Counted from the stretch's first letter, positions 9,233 to 18,107 are shown. The stretch is DNA of 64,000 nt from an uncultured Lachnospiraceae bacterium (GCA_900315945.1 ONAZ01000006.1:46697-110696); one strand, 5' to 3'. Numbers and translations: made by a program. The notes: generated by a model not told the origin, from the letters alone.

Positions 9233-10092
9233 TATCCAAATACACCCTCAACATCAACATCTGAATATGTCTGTGAACAGAAACCTTCAATTACAGCACC
9301 ATTATTAATCTGAACTGAACGAGACTTGATATTTCCAACAACAACAGCTGATGTATCAACAACAACTGGTCCTTGTACATCGATATCTCCCTTAACAGCA
9401 CCAGCAATAACAGCAGATGTTGCAACAATATTACCAACAACAACGGAACCAACACCAACTTTAGCTGTACCTGATGTATTAACTTCACCAACAACCCTTG
9501 CAGAATCAGCAAAGAACTCAGCTGAGTTACTGTTTCCTTCAACAAGACCTGTTATAACAAGCTTACCATTACATGTAATGTCACCATTAATTGTTCCTTC
9601 AACATTGATAGAACCTGTTGACTCTAAGTTACCTGTAATTGTCATACCCTTAGTAATTACTGCATTCTCATCACTTGCAGCTGCAGTTGACATAGTAGGT
9701 GCAGATGATTGAGTATTATCACTTGCTGTATCTTGTGGTGTAAATGTTTGAAATGAATCCATTGTATTATTCTCCTTTTTGTCAGCTTTCTTATCCGCTT
9801 TTTTATCTTTCTTATCAGCCTTTTTGTCTTTCTTATCAGCCTTTTTGTCTTTCTCAGGTTCAACTTTATCAGTTACGGCTATTGTCTCATTATTATCAAC
9901 CTTCTTAGAAACCTGCTCAAATAAACCATCAAGCTTTGATAGTTCATTATCTACATCAATTTCTTCGTCAAGTGTGTCAACCATTTCGTCTGATGTCTCT
10001 AAATTCTCATCAGCATCATCATAGTTAGCATCAGGGACTAGCTCATTTACTGCATCTGAAAAATCATCCTTAAATTCCTTAAAAAATCCCAT
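9232..10092 (-). CDS. Bactofilin family cytoskeletal protein
   Basis: Polymer-forming protein with a C-terminal bactofilin (DUF583) beta-helix from about residue 140 to 270. It is seen as a ladder of short V/I-G repeats (GNLESTGSINVEGTINGDI and following turns). Residues 1-85 are acidic. They are followed by a lysine-aspartate-alanine tract (about residues 80-105) encoded by short tandem repeats at 9776-9853. Family members shape the envelope or anchor wall enzymes and motility machines. It is coupled to pyrH by a 1-nt overlap and lies 22 bp after a polysaccharide deacetylase, a plausible wall-modifying partner. The N-terminal half is not conserved with anything I recognise. Confidence 0.85.
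   Translation of the reverse strand: MGFFKEFKDDFSDAVNELVPDANYDDADENLETSDEMVDTLDEEIDVDNELSKLDGLFEQVSKKVDNNETIAVTDKVEPEKDKKADKKDKKADKKDKKADKKADKKENNTMDSFQTFTPQDTASDNTQSSAPTMSTAAASDENAVITKGMTITGNLESTGSINVEGTINGDITCNGKLVITGLVEGNSNSAEFFADSARVVGEVNTSGTAKVGVGSVVVGNIVATSAVIAGAVKGDIDVQGPVVVDTSAVVVGNIKSRSVQINNGAVIEGFCSQTYSDVDVEGVFG
9776..9853 (-). repeat. Tandem repeats coding for a Lys/Asp/Ala tract
   Basis: Three to four imperfect copies of a unit of about 24 nt lie inside the bactofilin gene, each coding for a D-K-K-A-D-K-K-like peptide. It is a length-variable linker of low complexity, not a CRISPR array, since there are no spacers. Confidence 0.6.
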
Positions 10093-10114
10093 AATATTTT
10101 CCTCCAGTTTATTA

Positions 10115-11044
10115 TTATTTAGCCTCTACATGTTGTACAAGAGGTGTACTATCTGTAATTGGCAAAATGTTCACATTCGCCGCCTGCAAAGTTTCTATAA
10201 GTCTAGGCAAAGCCTCGGCTGTTGTTCCCTTTGCATTAGCATCATGTAAAAGTACTACCGATGTCTTGTATTTTAACACATCTTTCATAACATTTTCAAC
10301 TAATTCATCAGCAGTATATGCATTACTTACAGCATCTCCACTAGATACGTTCCAATCATAATATTTCATGCCCTGCGAATTAATATATGAAATGCAATCT
10401 TGAATATCAACATTAGTAACTTTGTTACTACTTCCACCTGGGAATCTATATAGTTTTGGTTTATATCCAATAATAGGTTCGAGATAATTAACCATTGAAC
10501 TAACATCATTCTTGAATGCATCAAGAGATGAATAAATATCAGAATATTTATGGCTATATGAATGAACACCAACAGAATGTCCTTCATTAGCTATTCTTTT
10601 GATCTTATCTTTTGAAGCCTGGTCCTCTTTAGCTACTAGAAAAAAAGTAGCTTTAACATTATATCTTGATAAAGTATCAAGAATAGAATCAGTATTATCA
10701 CTTGGACCATCATCAAAAGTCAAATATACATTTGTCTTATCAGTTCCATCCGGTGTAATAACATTATTTTGAGCATTAGCATTAACAACGCTAACATCGT
10801 TACTAGCAGTTTTAGTAGAACTTCCTTCTTCTATCTTATCTAATCTAGAATTAAGCTTTACAACTGCTACAATAAGACAAATAACAGAAATTAGTGCAAC
10901 TAGGATTGAAACAGTAACTGTAATAATAATTCCATATTTAATCCTATTAACTCTTTTTCTCTTATCTCTCGTATTCTTGAGATTCTTCTTATTATTGCTA
11001 TTATTATCAGTCTTATTAATGCTTTTCTCACTATTTGGACTCAT
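10115..11044 (-). CDS. Membrane-anchored polysaccharide deacetylase (NodB domain)
   Basis: Carbohydrate esterase family 4 protein, probably acting on peptidoglycan or another surface glycan. After a basic cytoplasmic segment (about residues 1-38) there is one membrane helix (about 39-63). A short linker and the NodB domain follow. The first metal motif is TFDDGPSDNT; the second is HSYSHKYSD (H-x-x-x-H); RFPGG and DWNVSSGD follow, and LLHDA is near the end, so the catalytic residues look complete. I chose the ATG at 11044 because AAGGAGT lies 6 nt upstream; an earlier in-frame ATG at 11071 has no site. It is the first gene after tsf and precedes bactofilin. Confidence 0.9.
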   Translation of the reverse strand: MSPNSEKSINKTDNNSNNKKNLKNTRDKRKRVNRIKYGIIITVTVSILVALISVICLIVAVVKLNSRLDKIEEGSSTKTASNDVSVVNANAQNNVITPDGTDKTNVYLTFDDGPSDNTDSILDTLSRYNVKATFFLVAKEDQASKDKIKRIANEGHSVGVHSYSHKYSDIYSSLDAFKNDVSSMVNYLEPIIGYKPKLYRFPGGSSNKVTNVDIQDCISYINSQGMKYYDWNVSSGDAVSNAYTADELVENVMKDVLKYKTSVVLLHDANAKGTTAEALPRLIETLQAANVNILPITDSTPLVQHVEAK

Positions 11045-11122
11045 CAAATTACTCCTTACAAAAAAGTGCAAGCAATCTATTATAAACTATATTAATAGTT
11101 ATAATAGAATACATGCACCCCC

Positions 11123-11145
11123 GCAAATAAGATGGCTAAGCCATC
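11123..11145 (-). terminator. Possible terminator after tsf
   Basis: GATGGC-TTA-GCCATC (6-bp stem) is followed by TTATTT, 17 bp past the tsf stop codon. The stem is short and the T run is broken, so this is a weak or partial terminator at best. Confidence 0.4.
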
Positions 11146-11161
11146 AAATCATTAGTTTCAA

Positions 11162-12241
11162 TTAAGAGTTCATCTGTGCAGCAACTTCTGCAGCAAAATC
11201 TTCTTCTTTCTTCTCGATGCCTTCGCCTACTTCAAAACGAACCATCTTAGTAATCTGAAGATTCTTATCAACAGATTCTAAATACTTAGCAACTGTCTGC
11301 TTGCCATCCTCAGCCTTAACATATACTTGATCCATTAGGCTGATTTCTTTGTATTGCTTATTAACACGTCCATTAACAAGACCACTGAAAATCTTATTAT
11401 CATAAATCTTCTCTTTTGCATTAAGAGCAACCTCTGCAAGAGACTTCTTAGCATCTTCTGATAAGAAATTAGGAAGGAAGTTCATCTTAGACTTCTTCTC
11501 TTCATAAATCTGCTTATCATCATCGCTCCAATGCTTCTCTTTTGCTTCCTCAATTAATTCCATAAGAATTGGCTTAGGAAGTGAGAATGGATCGTTTAAT
11601 GCACTTTCCTTAACAATATCCTCAAGCTTAGACTTCTCATCAGCTGAAATGTCGCTTTGTGAAATATATTGAGGATTCATAGCAGCAACCTGCATAGCAA
11701 TATTATTTAATGCTTCTTTATTAGCATCGTTGTTATCACCGCTTGCGGCAATTAGAACACCAATACGTCCTGCACCATGAATATATGATACAACAACATC
11801 TCCAGAAGCTTTCTCAAAACGTCTAATAGACAACTTCTCACCAATTGTAGCTGTCTTTTCAACTAACTCATCTTTAAGACCAGTTTGAGCTAATAATTCC
11901 TCAACATCTTCACCATTAGAACCACCGTTAAGAGATGATGCAAGAGCTTTCTCAGCAACATCCTGAACAAATTCCTGGAATATTTCATTCTTAGCAACAA
12001 AGTCTGTCTCAGAATTAACTTCAACTACACATGCTTCATTTCCAGAAGTAGCAACTCTAGCAATACCTTCTGCAGCAATTCTTGAAGCCTTCTTCTCAGC
12101 TTTAGCAGCACCACTTTTCTTAAGTACTTCAATTGCAGCTTCTAAATCACCAGCCACCTCTGTTAATGCTTTCTTACAATCCATCATACCTGCGCCTGTT
12201 TTTTCACGCAATTCTTTAACCATAGCTGCTGTAATAGCCAT
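11162..12241 (-). CDS. tsf: Elongation factor Ts
   Basis: Guanine nucleotide exchange factor for EF-Tu. The N-terminal UBA-like domain (VKELREKTGAGMMDCKKAL) and the SETDFVAKN motif are intact. At 359 residues it is about 60 longer than common EF-Ts proteins (280-310). The extra stretch lies between the helix ending SALNDP (about residue 220) and the conserved GLVNGRVNKQYKEISLMDQ (about 290). It is rich in Lys, Glu and Asp and reads like inserted helices, without a frameshift. It follows rpsB by 31 bp in the usual pair. Confidence 0.95.
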   Translation of the reverse strand: MAITAAMVKELREKTGAGMMDCKKALTEVAGDLEAAIEVLKKSGAAKAEKKASRIAAEGIARVATSGNEACVVEVNSETDFVAKNEIFQEFVQDVAEKALASSLNGGSNGEDVEELLAQTGLKDELVEKTATIGEKLSIRRFEKASGDVVVSYIHGAGRIGVLIAASGDNNDANKEALNNIAMQVAAMNPQYISQSDISADEKSKLEDIVKESALNDPFSLPKPILMELIEEAKEKHWSDDDKQIYEEKKSKMNFLPNFLSEDAKKSLAEVALNAKEKIYDNKIFSGLVNGRVNKQYKEISLMDQVYVKAEDGKQTVAKYLESVDKNLQITKMVRFEVGEGIEKKEEDFAAEVAAQMNS

Positions 12242-12272
12242 AACTTAATCCTCCAATTATATATATAATATA

Positions 12273-13010
12273 TTATTCTTCAACGTTCTCTGTATCTTCC
12301 GCTTCTTCATCAGCGTCAACATCAATTGTTCCCTGATTTGCTTCGATTACAGCGTCAGCCATCTTAGACACAATAAGCTTAACTGCACGAATAGCATCAT
12401 CATTACCAGGAATAACGAAATCTAATTCTTCTGGATCACAGTTTGTATCAGCAATTCCAATAAGAGGAATACCTAGTGTATGTGCCTCTTCAATACAGAT
12501 TCTTTCCTTCTTAGGATCTACTACAAAAATAGCATCTGGAACACGTCCCATTTCCTTGATTCCACCAAGGTTTCTTGTAAGCTTATCCATTTCTTTGCGA
12601 AGTGCAATAACTTCCTTCTTAGGAAGAACATCAAATGTTCCATCTTCTTCCATCTTTTCAATAGCCTTAAGACGCTCAATTCTGCTTTGAATTGTCTTAA
12701 AGTTAGTAAGCATACCACCTAGCCATCTCTCATTAACGTAGTACATACCACATCTCTCAGCTTCAGCCTTGATTGTATCCTGTGCCTGCTTCTTAGTTCC
12801 TACAAAAAGAACCTTACCACCTTGTGATGCAATGTCGAATACAGCATTGTATGCCTCATCAACCTTTACAACAGACTTCTGAAGATCAATGATGTAGATA
12901 CCATTTCTCTCAGTGAAGATATATGGAGCCATTTTAGGATTCCATCTTCTTGTCTGATGTCCAAAGTGAACACCTGCCTCTAATAATTGCTTCATTGAAA
13001 TAACACTCAT
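12273..13010 (-). CDS. rpsB: 30S ribosomal protein S2
   Basis: Small-subunit protein needed for binding S1 and for docking mRNA. The 245 residues include [45 protein letters not shown] and the C-terminal [22 protein letters not shown]. An acidic tail is present. The start is the ATG at 13010, with GGAGG 8 nt upstream; the in-frame ATGs further up lie in or before that site. A good promoter sits 110 bp upstream, so rpsB-tsf starts its own transcript after the flagellar cluster. Confidence 0.97.
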   Translation of the reverse strand: MSVISMKQLLEAGVHFGHQTRRWNPKMAPYIFTERNGIYIIDLQKSVVKVDEAYNAVFDIASQGGKVLFVGTKKQAQDTIKAEAERCGMYYVNERWLGGMLTNFKTIQSRIERLKAIEKMEEDGTFDVLPKKEVIALRKEMDKLTRNLGGIKEMGRVPDAIFVVDPKKERICIEEAHTLGIPLIGIADTNCDPEELDFVIPGNDDAIRAVKLIVSKMADAVIEANQGTIDVDADEEAEDTENVEE

Positions 13011-13119
13011 TTTCTTTACCTCCATGGTTAATTTCTTCCACATAATTCATCTTAAGAATTTACTTAACAATAAGCACCATATCCTTAATCATTATGTGTG
13101 TTTATTTAAAGCCTTGAAC

Positions 13120-13148
13120 ATTCTAGCATAACTACGCTAATAACACAA
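13120..13148 (-). promoter_or_regulatory. Sigma-A promoter for rpsB-tsf
   Basis: TTGTGT, a 17-bp spacer and TAGAAT on the minus strand, with an upstream TATGC that gives an extended -10. The predicted start lies about 100 nt before the rpsB ATG. That leaves a leader long enough for S2 autoregulation, although I could not identify a known leader structure in it. Confidence 0.7.
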
Positions 13149-13164
13149 GAAGTTTTTGATAAAA

Positions 13165-13677
13165 TCACTGTTCTCTAAATTGTTGTTTTGTAACAAGAAG
13201 ATTAGCAAGTTCTTCTTCAGAAATACCCCTTTTTATCTTAAAGGTTCCATTCTGTAAGTTATTATCTAACCCCTTATCATTTAAGTACTTATTAAATGCA
13301 GCTGCATCACTTATAAGTCCTTGCTGTGCTAATCTCTCAATAACAGTTCTTGATACATCATTCTCACTAATTGTAAAATCAACACTGTCATTATTTACAT
13401 TTGTAGCGCTTGAAGAATTAGTCGAATTATTATCCGGCATAGGATTAGTTGCACCAGGTATTGTCTGATTACCCTCTGTCGTATTAGTAGAATTAGTAGT
13501 ATTAGTAGTACTATTGGTCATAGTTTTACTAGATTCAACCATCCCCAGCTTCTTAGCTCTATTAATTATTTCTTCATCACTCATGTTATTACCAGAAAAT
13601 GCAAAGGCAATTACAAGAATAATTGTTGTAACAAGTACTCCTATTCCAATACCTCGCATATAATATTTTAATTTCAT
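13165..13677 (-). CDS. MltG-like membrane protein without a catalytic domain
   Basis: 170 residues: one N-terminal membrane helix (about 8-30), a Ser/Thr/Asn-rich extracellular linker (about 50-105), and a C-terminal part (ISENDVSRTVIERLAQQGLI onward). The last part resembles the LysM-like N-terminal subdomain of the endolytic transglycosylase MltG (YceG). The catalytic YceG domain (about 200 residues) is absent. No remnant can follow, because the rpsB promoter begins 17 bp beyond the stop codon. It might bind or tune peptidoglycan synthesis around the flagellum. The function is inferred only from this partial similarity and from its position at the end of the motility cluster. Confidence 0.65.
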   Translation of the reverse strand: MKLKYYMRGIGIGVLVTTIILVIAFAFSGNNMSDEEIINRAKKLGMVESSKTMTNSTTNTTNSTNTTEGNQTIPGATNPMPDNNSTNSSSATNVNNDSVDFTISENDVSRTVIERLAQQGLISDAAAFNKYLNDKGLDNNLQNGTFKIKRGISEEELANLLVTKQQFREQ

Positions 13678-13695
13678 ATAATTATTCCTTTATTC

Positions 13696-14511
13696 TTAGT
13701 TGTAAAGTCCAAGTACTAGTTTTATCTCACCAATTCCCTTGCCAAGCTGTCTTGCAATTTCCACTTCGCTAAAGCCTTCTTTATATAGCTTAACAATTTC
13801 ATTTTCAACTGATGAAGAATCAGTAGATCTATTCTCTTGTTCTGATTCTACTTCATTATTTAATTCTTTAGTATCAGTAGCAGAATTATTAACATTAGCT
13901 TTAATCGCTTCCTTATAGCCTTCTGGCACTTCTTCATCTTCATCTGAGATTCGTTCTATTAATTCATCTTCAAATGTCTTAACTGTTTCTGTCTGTACTC
14001 TTACAGCCTCAAGTCCTGTAACAAATTCCTGTTCCTTTTTCAGTTTAATATTTTGTTCATACTGTTCATTTAATTCTTTAATGCTCTCATCCACATCACT
14101 TTTTAGTTGTAACAATTGGGACTTAGTAGTATCTAGTTTAGATGTAAGCTCTTTAACATTTTCCTGCTTATCATTAAGCATGCTATAGATAAACACAATT
14201 TCATTATGAGTTTTTTCCATAGTTTCAAGAACCTTCTCAGAATACTCATTCATTTGGTTCATTTTATTAACATATTCGTCATCAGTTCTTATATCAAAAT
14301 CATTAACAGCATCATTTAATTTATTATCAAATCTTGTTTTTATAACCTCATCCGACTCTGCTATAGCCTTATTAACAATATTTTTTATTTCTTTTTCACT
14401 AACTCTTGTAATCTCTTTCATATCAGAAGAAGACAGCTTCTCAGTTACAAAGAAGCTGCCTACAAAAATCAATATTCCGATTACAACAAGTCCTATTTCA
14501 AGACCTACCAT
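13696..14511 (-). CDS. Membrane-anchored coiled-coil protein with C-terminal HTH-like motif (DUF6115-like)
   Basis: 271 residues. One N-terminal membrane helix (about 3-24) is followed by a long coiled coil (about 30-175). An acidic disordered region (about 180-235) comes next. The C-terminus reads IVKLYKEGFSEVEIARQLGK and then GEIKLVLGLYN, a helix-turn-helix-like domain resembling what is annotated as DUF6115 in Clostridia. In B. subtilis the gene after sigD is swrB, also a single-pass membrane protein that activates flagellar export. This gene holds nearly the same place, so it may be a functional counterpart. That is inference from position and topology, not from clear homology. Confidence 0.65.
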   Translation of the reverse strand: MVGLEIGLVVIGILIFVGSFFVTEKLSSSDMKEITRVSEKEIKNIVNKAIAESDEVIKTRFDNKLNDAVNDFDIRTDDEYVNKMNQMNEYSEKVLETMEKTHNEIVFIYSMLNDKQENVKELTSKLDTTKSQLLQLKSDVDESIKELNEQYEQNIKLKKEQEFVTGLEAVRVQTETVKTFEDELIERISDEDEEVPEGYKEAIKANVNNSATDTKELNNEVESEQENRSTDSSSVENEIVKLYKEGFSEVEIARQLGKGIGEIKLVLGLYN

Positions 14512-14527
14512 ATTATCTCCTTACAAA

Positions 14528-14848
14528 CTAAACTGATATATCAAAAGATAAGTGTCCATCTTTCTTTTTTACTACACCATCTTTTTCTTTACCTTTTTCT
14601 TCTTTCTTATTCTTTTTCTTCTTATTGCCTCGATATCCACCATTGCCTGAGCCTTCACCCAAATCGTATTTGTCTGATTTTTGCTCAAGCTGATTTACAG
14701 AATGACTTTGTTCATCCTGTTCCTGTTCGAAGCCGACCTGTATATTAGACTGGTTTACTTCTGGTCTACTATCTTCATTAGCTTTAATATTACCAATCTC
14801 AGCGGTATTCTGAATCATTCCATTAAAATTAATTGGACTCAGTGACAT
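14528..14848 (-). CDS. Small lysine-rich hypothetical protein in the flagellar cluster
   Basis: 106 residues, unrecognised. The N-terminus (MSLSPINFNGMIQNTAEIGN) is hydrophobic-amphipathic. The middle is polar and glutamine-rich. Residues about 75-100 are very lysine-rich, and the end is GHLSFDISV. It has no membrane helix. The start is the ATG at 14848, since AGGAGGTGG lies directly upstream and a GTG reading would begin inside that site. Similar N-terminal patterns (SPINFNGMIQ) and basic tails occur in small uncharacterised proteins of clostridial flagellar operons. It sits between the FapA and coiled-coil genes. Confidence 0.6.
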   Translation of the reverse strand: MSLSPINFNGMIQNTAEIGNIKANEDSRPEVNQSNIQVGFEQEQDEQSHSVNQLEQKSDKYDLGEGSGNGGYRGNKKKKNKKEEKGKEKDGVVKKKDGHLSFDISV

Positions 14849-14860
14849 ACTAACCACCTC

Positions 14861-16465
14861 CTACAGATTATTTATAACTATTTCCCCATTCTTCTTCTCA
14901 AATTGACAGAAGCTTCTCTTATCTTTTACATTAAAAGAAATATCCGATATTGTAATAGTAACCCCAGGATAAATATCTTTAGAAACCATTACCTTAGCAT
15001 GTCTAGAAGTTATCAATTCTTGATGCAAAGCATTAAACTCAGTCTGATTTTCTTCTAACATCTTAGTATTCTTCGTAAGTTCTCCTGCTACTTTCTGAAG
15101 ATATAATGCATTCTTCTGATCTAATTGTTTACCTTCCTGTATATATTTGTTATAAGTTTTAATAATTGGTTTTAGCTTATTAATATTCTGACTAAGTACT
15201 GATATTTCACGTTGTAATTGAACATATCTTTCTTTTTTATCAGGAGCCATACCAACTTCTATCTGTGTAGAAGCTCCCATGGAAGATCCTATTGTCTGGG
15301 CATCAACTTTTCCACCAGCTCTAATAATTCCACCAGCAATCGTACCCTTATGCTCACACACAATAACATCATCAGAAGCGGATACATCAGAATGTGTTAT
15401 ACTTCCTGCCTCAACGTAACCACCTGAAAATACGCTGGCATTTTCAATAAATTTAGTAATTACATTTCCACCAGCATCTAGAAGCCCCTTCTTCATTCCA
15501 TGAATTCCACATTTAACAATAATTTGGCCATCGTCAGACTGAATAAGTGCATCTTCAACAACACCATCAATAATTATATCGCCCTTAGCAATTACCTGAA
15601 ATCCACCTCTAACACTTCCTTGTATATGCACATTTCCATTGTATTCAATATTGCCAACAGAATTATCTACATCGCCTCTAACTTCATATACATCTGATAC
15701 GAACACTTTACCATTTACGAGAGACACATGTCCTGTAACTTCAGAATAAAGTTCTGTCATGTCTTCATTCAATCGAAGGTTTTTGCCCTTCTCAAGCCTT
15801 AAAACTTTAACAGTACGGCAAGGAATATCCTTTCCTGTAACATCTTTACCGTTAGCGCCTTTGTCTCCTTTATGAAGTCTGGCAAGTAAATCCCCTTCTT
15901 TTACCTGACAAATATTATCAAGATTATGATAGTCTACAGAACCATCATCATTATGTTTTGGCTTAAGACTAGGATTAGTATTAAAGAAATATTCAATCTT
16001 ATCATCTATTCCATGAACAGGAGCCTTACCTACTGCAATAACAAAATCAGTAAAATAAACTCTGTTATTCATAAATTCAATAATAAAATCCTGATCAACA
16101 CCATAATTTACATTCTTCTTGGCAAGCTCACCAATAATATCCTTGGCATCCATAGTCTTGCCATTCTTAGAAGGCGGATAGAACCTACATGTAACCTTCA
16201 TTTTATCAAGAGAAATTTTATAAGACATACTCTCAATAAATTCCAATCCATCTCCAACACCTAGACTCATCTCTGCCTTGGCATCTCCACATATTAATTG
16301 ACGAAACTCTTGATTATTATAATTCTCAAATCCATGACCTTTAAGAAATTCAGTACATTCTTTATACTCCGGTTTAACACCATTTCCTACTGGTGGATAA
16401 TAGACTACAAAAGCTTCATTGTCTTCTCTATATTCTACTTGTATATATCCATTCTCTTGGTTCAT
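14861..16465 (-). CDS. FapA family protein (DUF342)
   Basis: 534 residues of the DUF342/FapA family, often called flagellar assembly protein A. A divergent N-terminal domain (about 1-170) leads to GDLLARLHKGDKGANGKDVTG. A right-handed beta-helix of short repeats follows (about 235-385, for example NIEYNGNVHIQGSVRGGFQV). A coiled coil (about 400-470) and a small C-terminal domain close the protein. In other bacteria FapA-like proteins affect polar localisation of flagellar or pilus regulators. Here it lies directly downstream of sigD. The exact role is unknown. Confidence 0.85.
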   Translation of the reverse strand: MNQENGYIQVEYREDNEAFVVYYPPVGNGVKPEYKECTEFLKGHGFENYNNQEFRQLICGDAKAEMSLGVGDGLEFIESMSYKISLDKMKVTCRFYPPSKNGKTMDAKDIIGELAKKNVNYGVDQDFIIEFMNNRVYFTDFVIAVGKAPVHGIDDKIEYFFNTNPSLKPKHNDDGSVDYHNLDNICQVKEGDLLARLHKGDKGANGKDVTGKDIPCRTVKVLRLEKGKNLRLNEDMTELYSEVTGHVSLVNGKVFVSDVYEVRGDVDNSVGNIEYNGNVHIQGSVRGGFQVIAKGDIIIDGVVEDALIQSDDGQIIVKCGIHGMKKGLLDAGGNVITKFIENASVFSGGYVEAGSITHSDVSASDDVIVCEHKGTIAGGIIRAGGKVDAQTIGSSMGASTQIEVGMAPDKKERYVQLQREISVLSQNINKLKPIIKTYNKYIQEGKQLDQKNALYLQKVAGELTKNTKMLEENQTEFNALHQELITSRHAKVMVSKDIYPGVTITISDISFNVKDKRSFCQFEKKNGEIVINNL

Positions 16466-16492
16466 ATATAAGTCTCCCCCATACTAGATTAT

Positions 16493-17257
16493 TTATCCAG
16501 CAAAAACATCCATATAGTCGCCCATTTTATTTTTCATTTTACCAAGAGCCTTAGTATGAAGCTGTGAAACTCTAGATTCCGAAACTTCTAGTGTCATACT
16601 TATCTCTTTAAGCGTCATCTCCTCATAATAATATAATAGAATAACTTTCTTTTCTTTATCTGTTAATTGTTCAAGAGCTTCCGCTAATACCTTTTTAAGC
16701 TCCTGTTTTGAAATTGCTGTTTCAGGCTGTTGAAACTGAGAATTACGTCTAGCATCCATTACAGGTTCAGAACCTTGTTCAACATATTCATTAAGAGATA
16801 CAACATTTGTTGTCTTAAGAATTGATTGCCATTCAATAAGTTCTGCATGAGTAATGCCAAGTTCTTCAGCAATTTGTTTGTCTGTAGCAACTTTGCCAGT
16901 TCTTGCTTCAATTGCTTTAACAGCATCATCTATCTTTCTTTGTTTTTGTCTAACAGTTCTAGGAATCCAATCCATTTTACGGATCTGATCAAGAATCGCA
17001 CCTCTTATTCTAACGCTTGCATATGTTTCGAATTTGACATCTTTATTAATATCAAATTTGTCAATTGCGTCAATTAATCCAAAAACTCCATAACCAACAA
17101 GGTCATCGAATTCAACTGTATTACCAAGATGCATGCTTAGTCTTCCTGCTACAACTTTAACAAGTGGAGCATACTCAACAATAAGCTTCTCTCTTGTATC
17201 TTGTGAACGATTCTGACTATAGGATTTCCAAAGCTTATCCTTGTCTACAGCTTTCAT
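16493..17257 (-). CDS. sigD: RNA polymerase sigma factor for flagellar genes (sigma-28/SigD/FliA)
   Basis: Directs late flagellar and chemotaxis transcription. The 254 residues show region 2 (YAPLVKVVAGRLSMHLG, then DDLVGYGVFGLIDAIDKFD and FETYASVRIRGAILDQIRKM) and the FliA-specific DWIPRTVRQK. Region 3 and region 4 (LTDKEKKVILLYYYEEMTLKEI, then ESRVSQLHTKA) follow. It lies close after cheD, as in B. subtilis, with one extra small membrane protein gene between them. The anti-sigma factor FlgM is not in the window. Confidence 0.96.
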   Translation of the reverse strand: MKAVDKDKLWKSYSQNRSQDTREKLIVEYAPLVKVVAGRLSMHLGNTVEFDDLVGYGVFGLIDAIDKFDINKDVKFETYASVRIRGAILDQIRKMDWIPRTVRQKQRKIDDAVKAIEARTGKVATDKQIAEELGITHAELIEWQSILKTTNVVSLNEYVEQGSEPVMDARRNSQFQQPETAISKQELKKVLAEALEQLTDKEKKVILLYYYEEMTLKEISMTLEVSESRVSQLHTKALGKMKNKMGDYMDVFAG

Positions 17258-17274
17258 TCAAAAAGCCTCCATAA

Positions 17275-17595
17275 TTAATAATCTTCTTCGTCTTCAAATT
17301 CATCATTTTCGTCTGTATCACCATCTTCAGTGCTATTAACATTCTCGTTAGCGTCATTATTATCATCTGATGTCTTTTCACCATCTTTATTGTCTTCGTC
17401 AACATTTTCTTCCTCATCTGGAAAATTCATATTGATAACAACCGCAATAATAATGCTAAACACTCCGAAAATAGCAAGTACGACTATAAATCTGATAAAG
17501 AAAACTGAGAATTCAACTCTTTGGATAATAGATACAATACAAGTAATAAGACACGCAACCAAAGTAATTATTAGTGGAATCGCCTTCTTCTTCAT
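17275..17595 (-). CDS. Small membrane protein with acidic C-terminal tail
   Basis: 106 residues: two membrane helices (about 5-25 and 30-55), then a strongly acidic tail of about 50 residues dominated by Asp, Glu and Asn. No catalytic motif is visible. It lies between cheD and sigD with short gaps (15 and 17 bp), so it is co-transcribed with both. I do not recognise the family. The acidic tail suggests a protein-protein contact or low-complexity linker rather than an enzyme. Confidence 0.6.
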   Translation of the reverse strand: MKKKAIPLIITLVACLITCIVSIIQRVEFSVFFIRFIVVLAIFGVFSIIIAVVINMNFPDEEENVDEDNKDGEKTSDDNNDANENVNSTEDGDTDENDEFEDEEDY

Positions 17596-17610
17596 ACCAT
17601 TATCTCCAAG

Positions 17611-18099
17611 TTAAATTGTTTTCGTATCCTTACCTACGGAACGAATAATATAATCTCCAGTATTGCTATCTAGTATAACTGTTCTACCATAATTAAGCCC
17701 TGTATCCTCAGCAAGAAGCGGGATTCTTAATTCTTGTAACATTGCTTTACTTGCTGCCACATTTCTTTCACCAATATTGATACTAGAAGAAGCAGCATTC
17801 TTAAGCGCAAACATCTTAGCACCGCCTGCTATCTTAGCAACAATACGTGACTTATTAGCCCCAGCTTTAATCATATCATCATAAAGCTTCTTTATACCTG
17901 TATCTGCAAATTTAGCAATAACAGAGTTGTTTTTAATTTGTGTACTGTCTGGCAACATAATATGCGCTAGCCCACTAATCTTAGACACAGGATCGTACAA
18001 AGCAATCCCCACACAGGATCCAAGTCCAATTGTCGTTAGACTATCTGGCTCTTTGCATATTTTCAAGTCTGCCATACCAACTTTAATTGTTTCTCCCAT
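17611..18099 (-). CDS. cheD: Chemoreceptor glutamine deamidase CheD
   Basis: Deamidates glutamines on chemoreceptors and, in Bacillus, stimulates the CheC phosphatase. The 162-residue protein has the family pattern: TTIGLGSCVGIALYD with the catalytic Cys, GLAHIMLPDS with the catalytic His, and KIAGGAKMF, then INIGERNV. It follows cheC by 8 bp, and the two proteins form a regulatory pair. Confidence 0.95.
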   Translation of the reverse strand: MGETIKVGMADLKICKEPDSLTTIGLGSCVGIALYDPVSKISGLAHIMLPDSTQIKNNSVIAKFADTGIKKLYDDMIKAGANKSRIVAKIAGGAKMFALKNAASSSINIGERNVAASKAMLQELRIPLLAEDTGLNYGRTVILDSNTGDYIIRSVGKDTKTI

Positions 18100-18107
18100 A
18101 AAAACCT

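Noticed and set aside
9776..9853. CRISPR-like short repeats
   Set aside because: The repeats are contiguous, in frame, and code for a Lys/Asp/Ala linker of bactofilin; there are no spacers.
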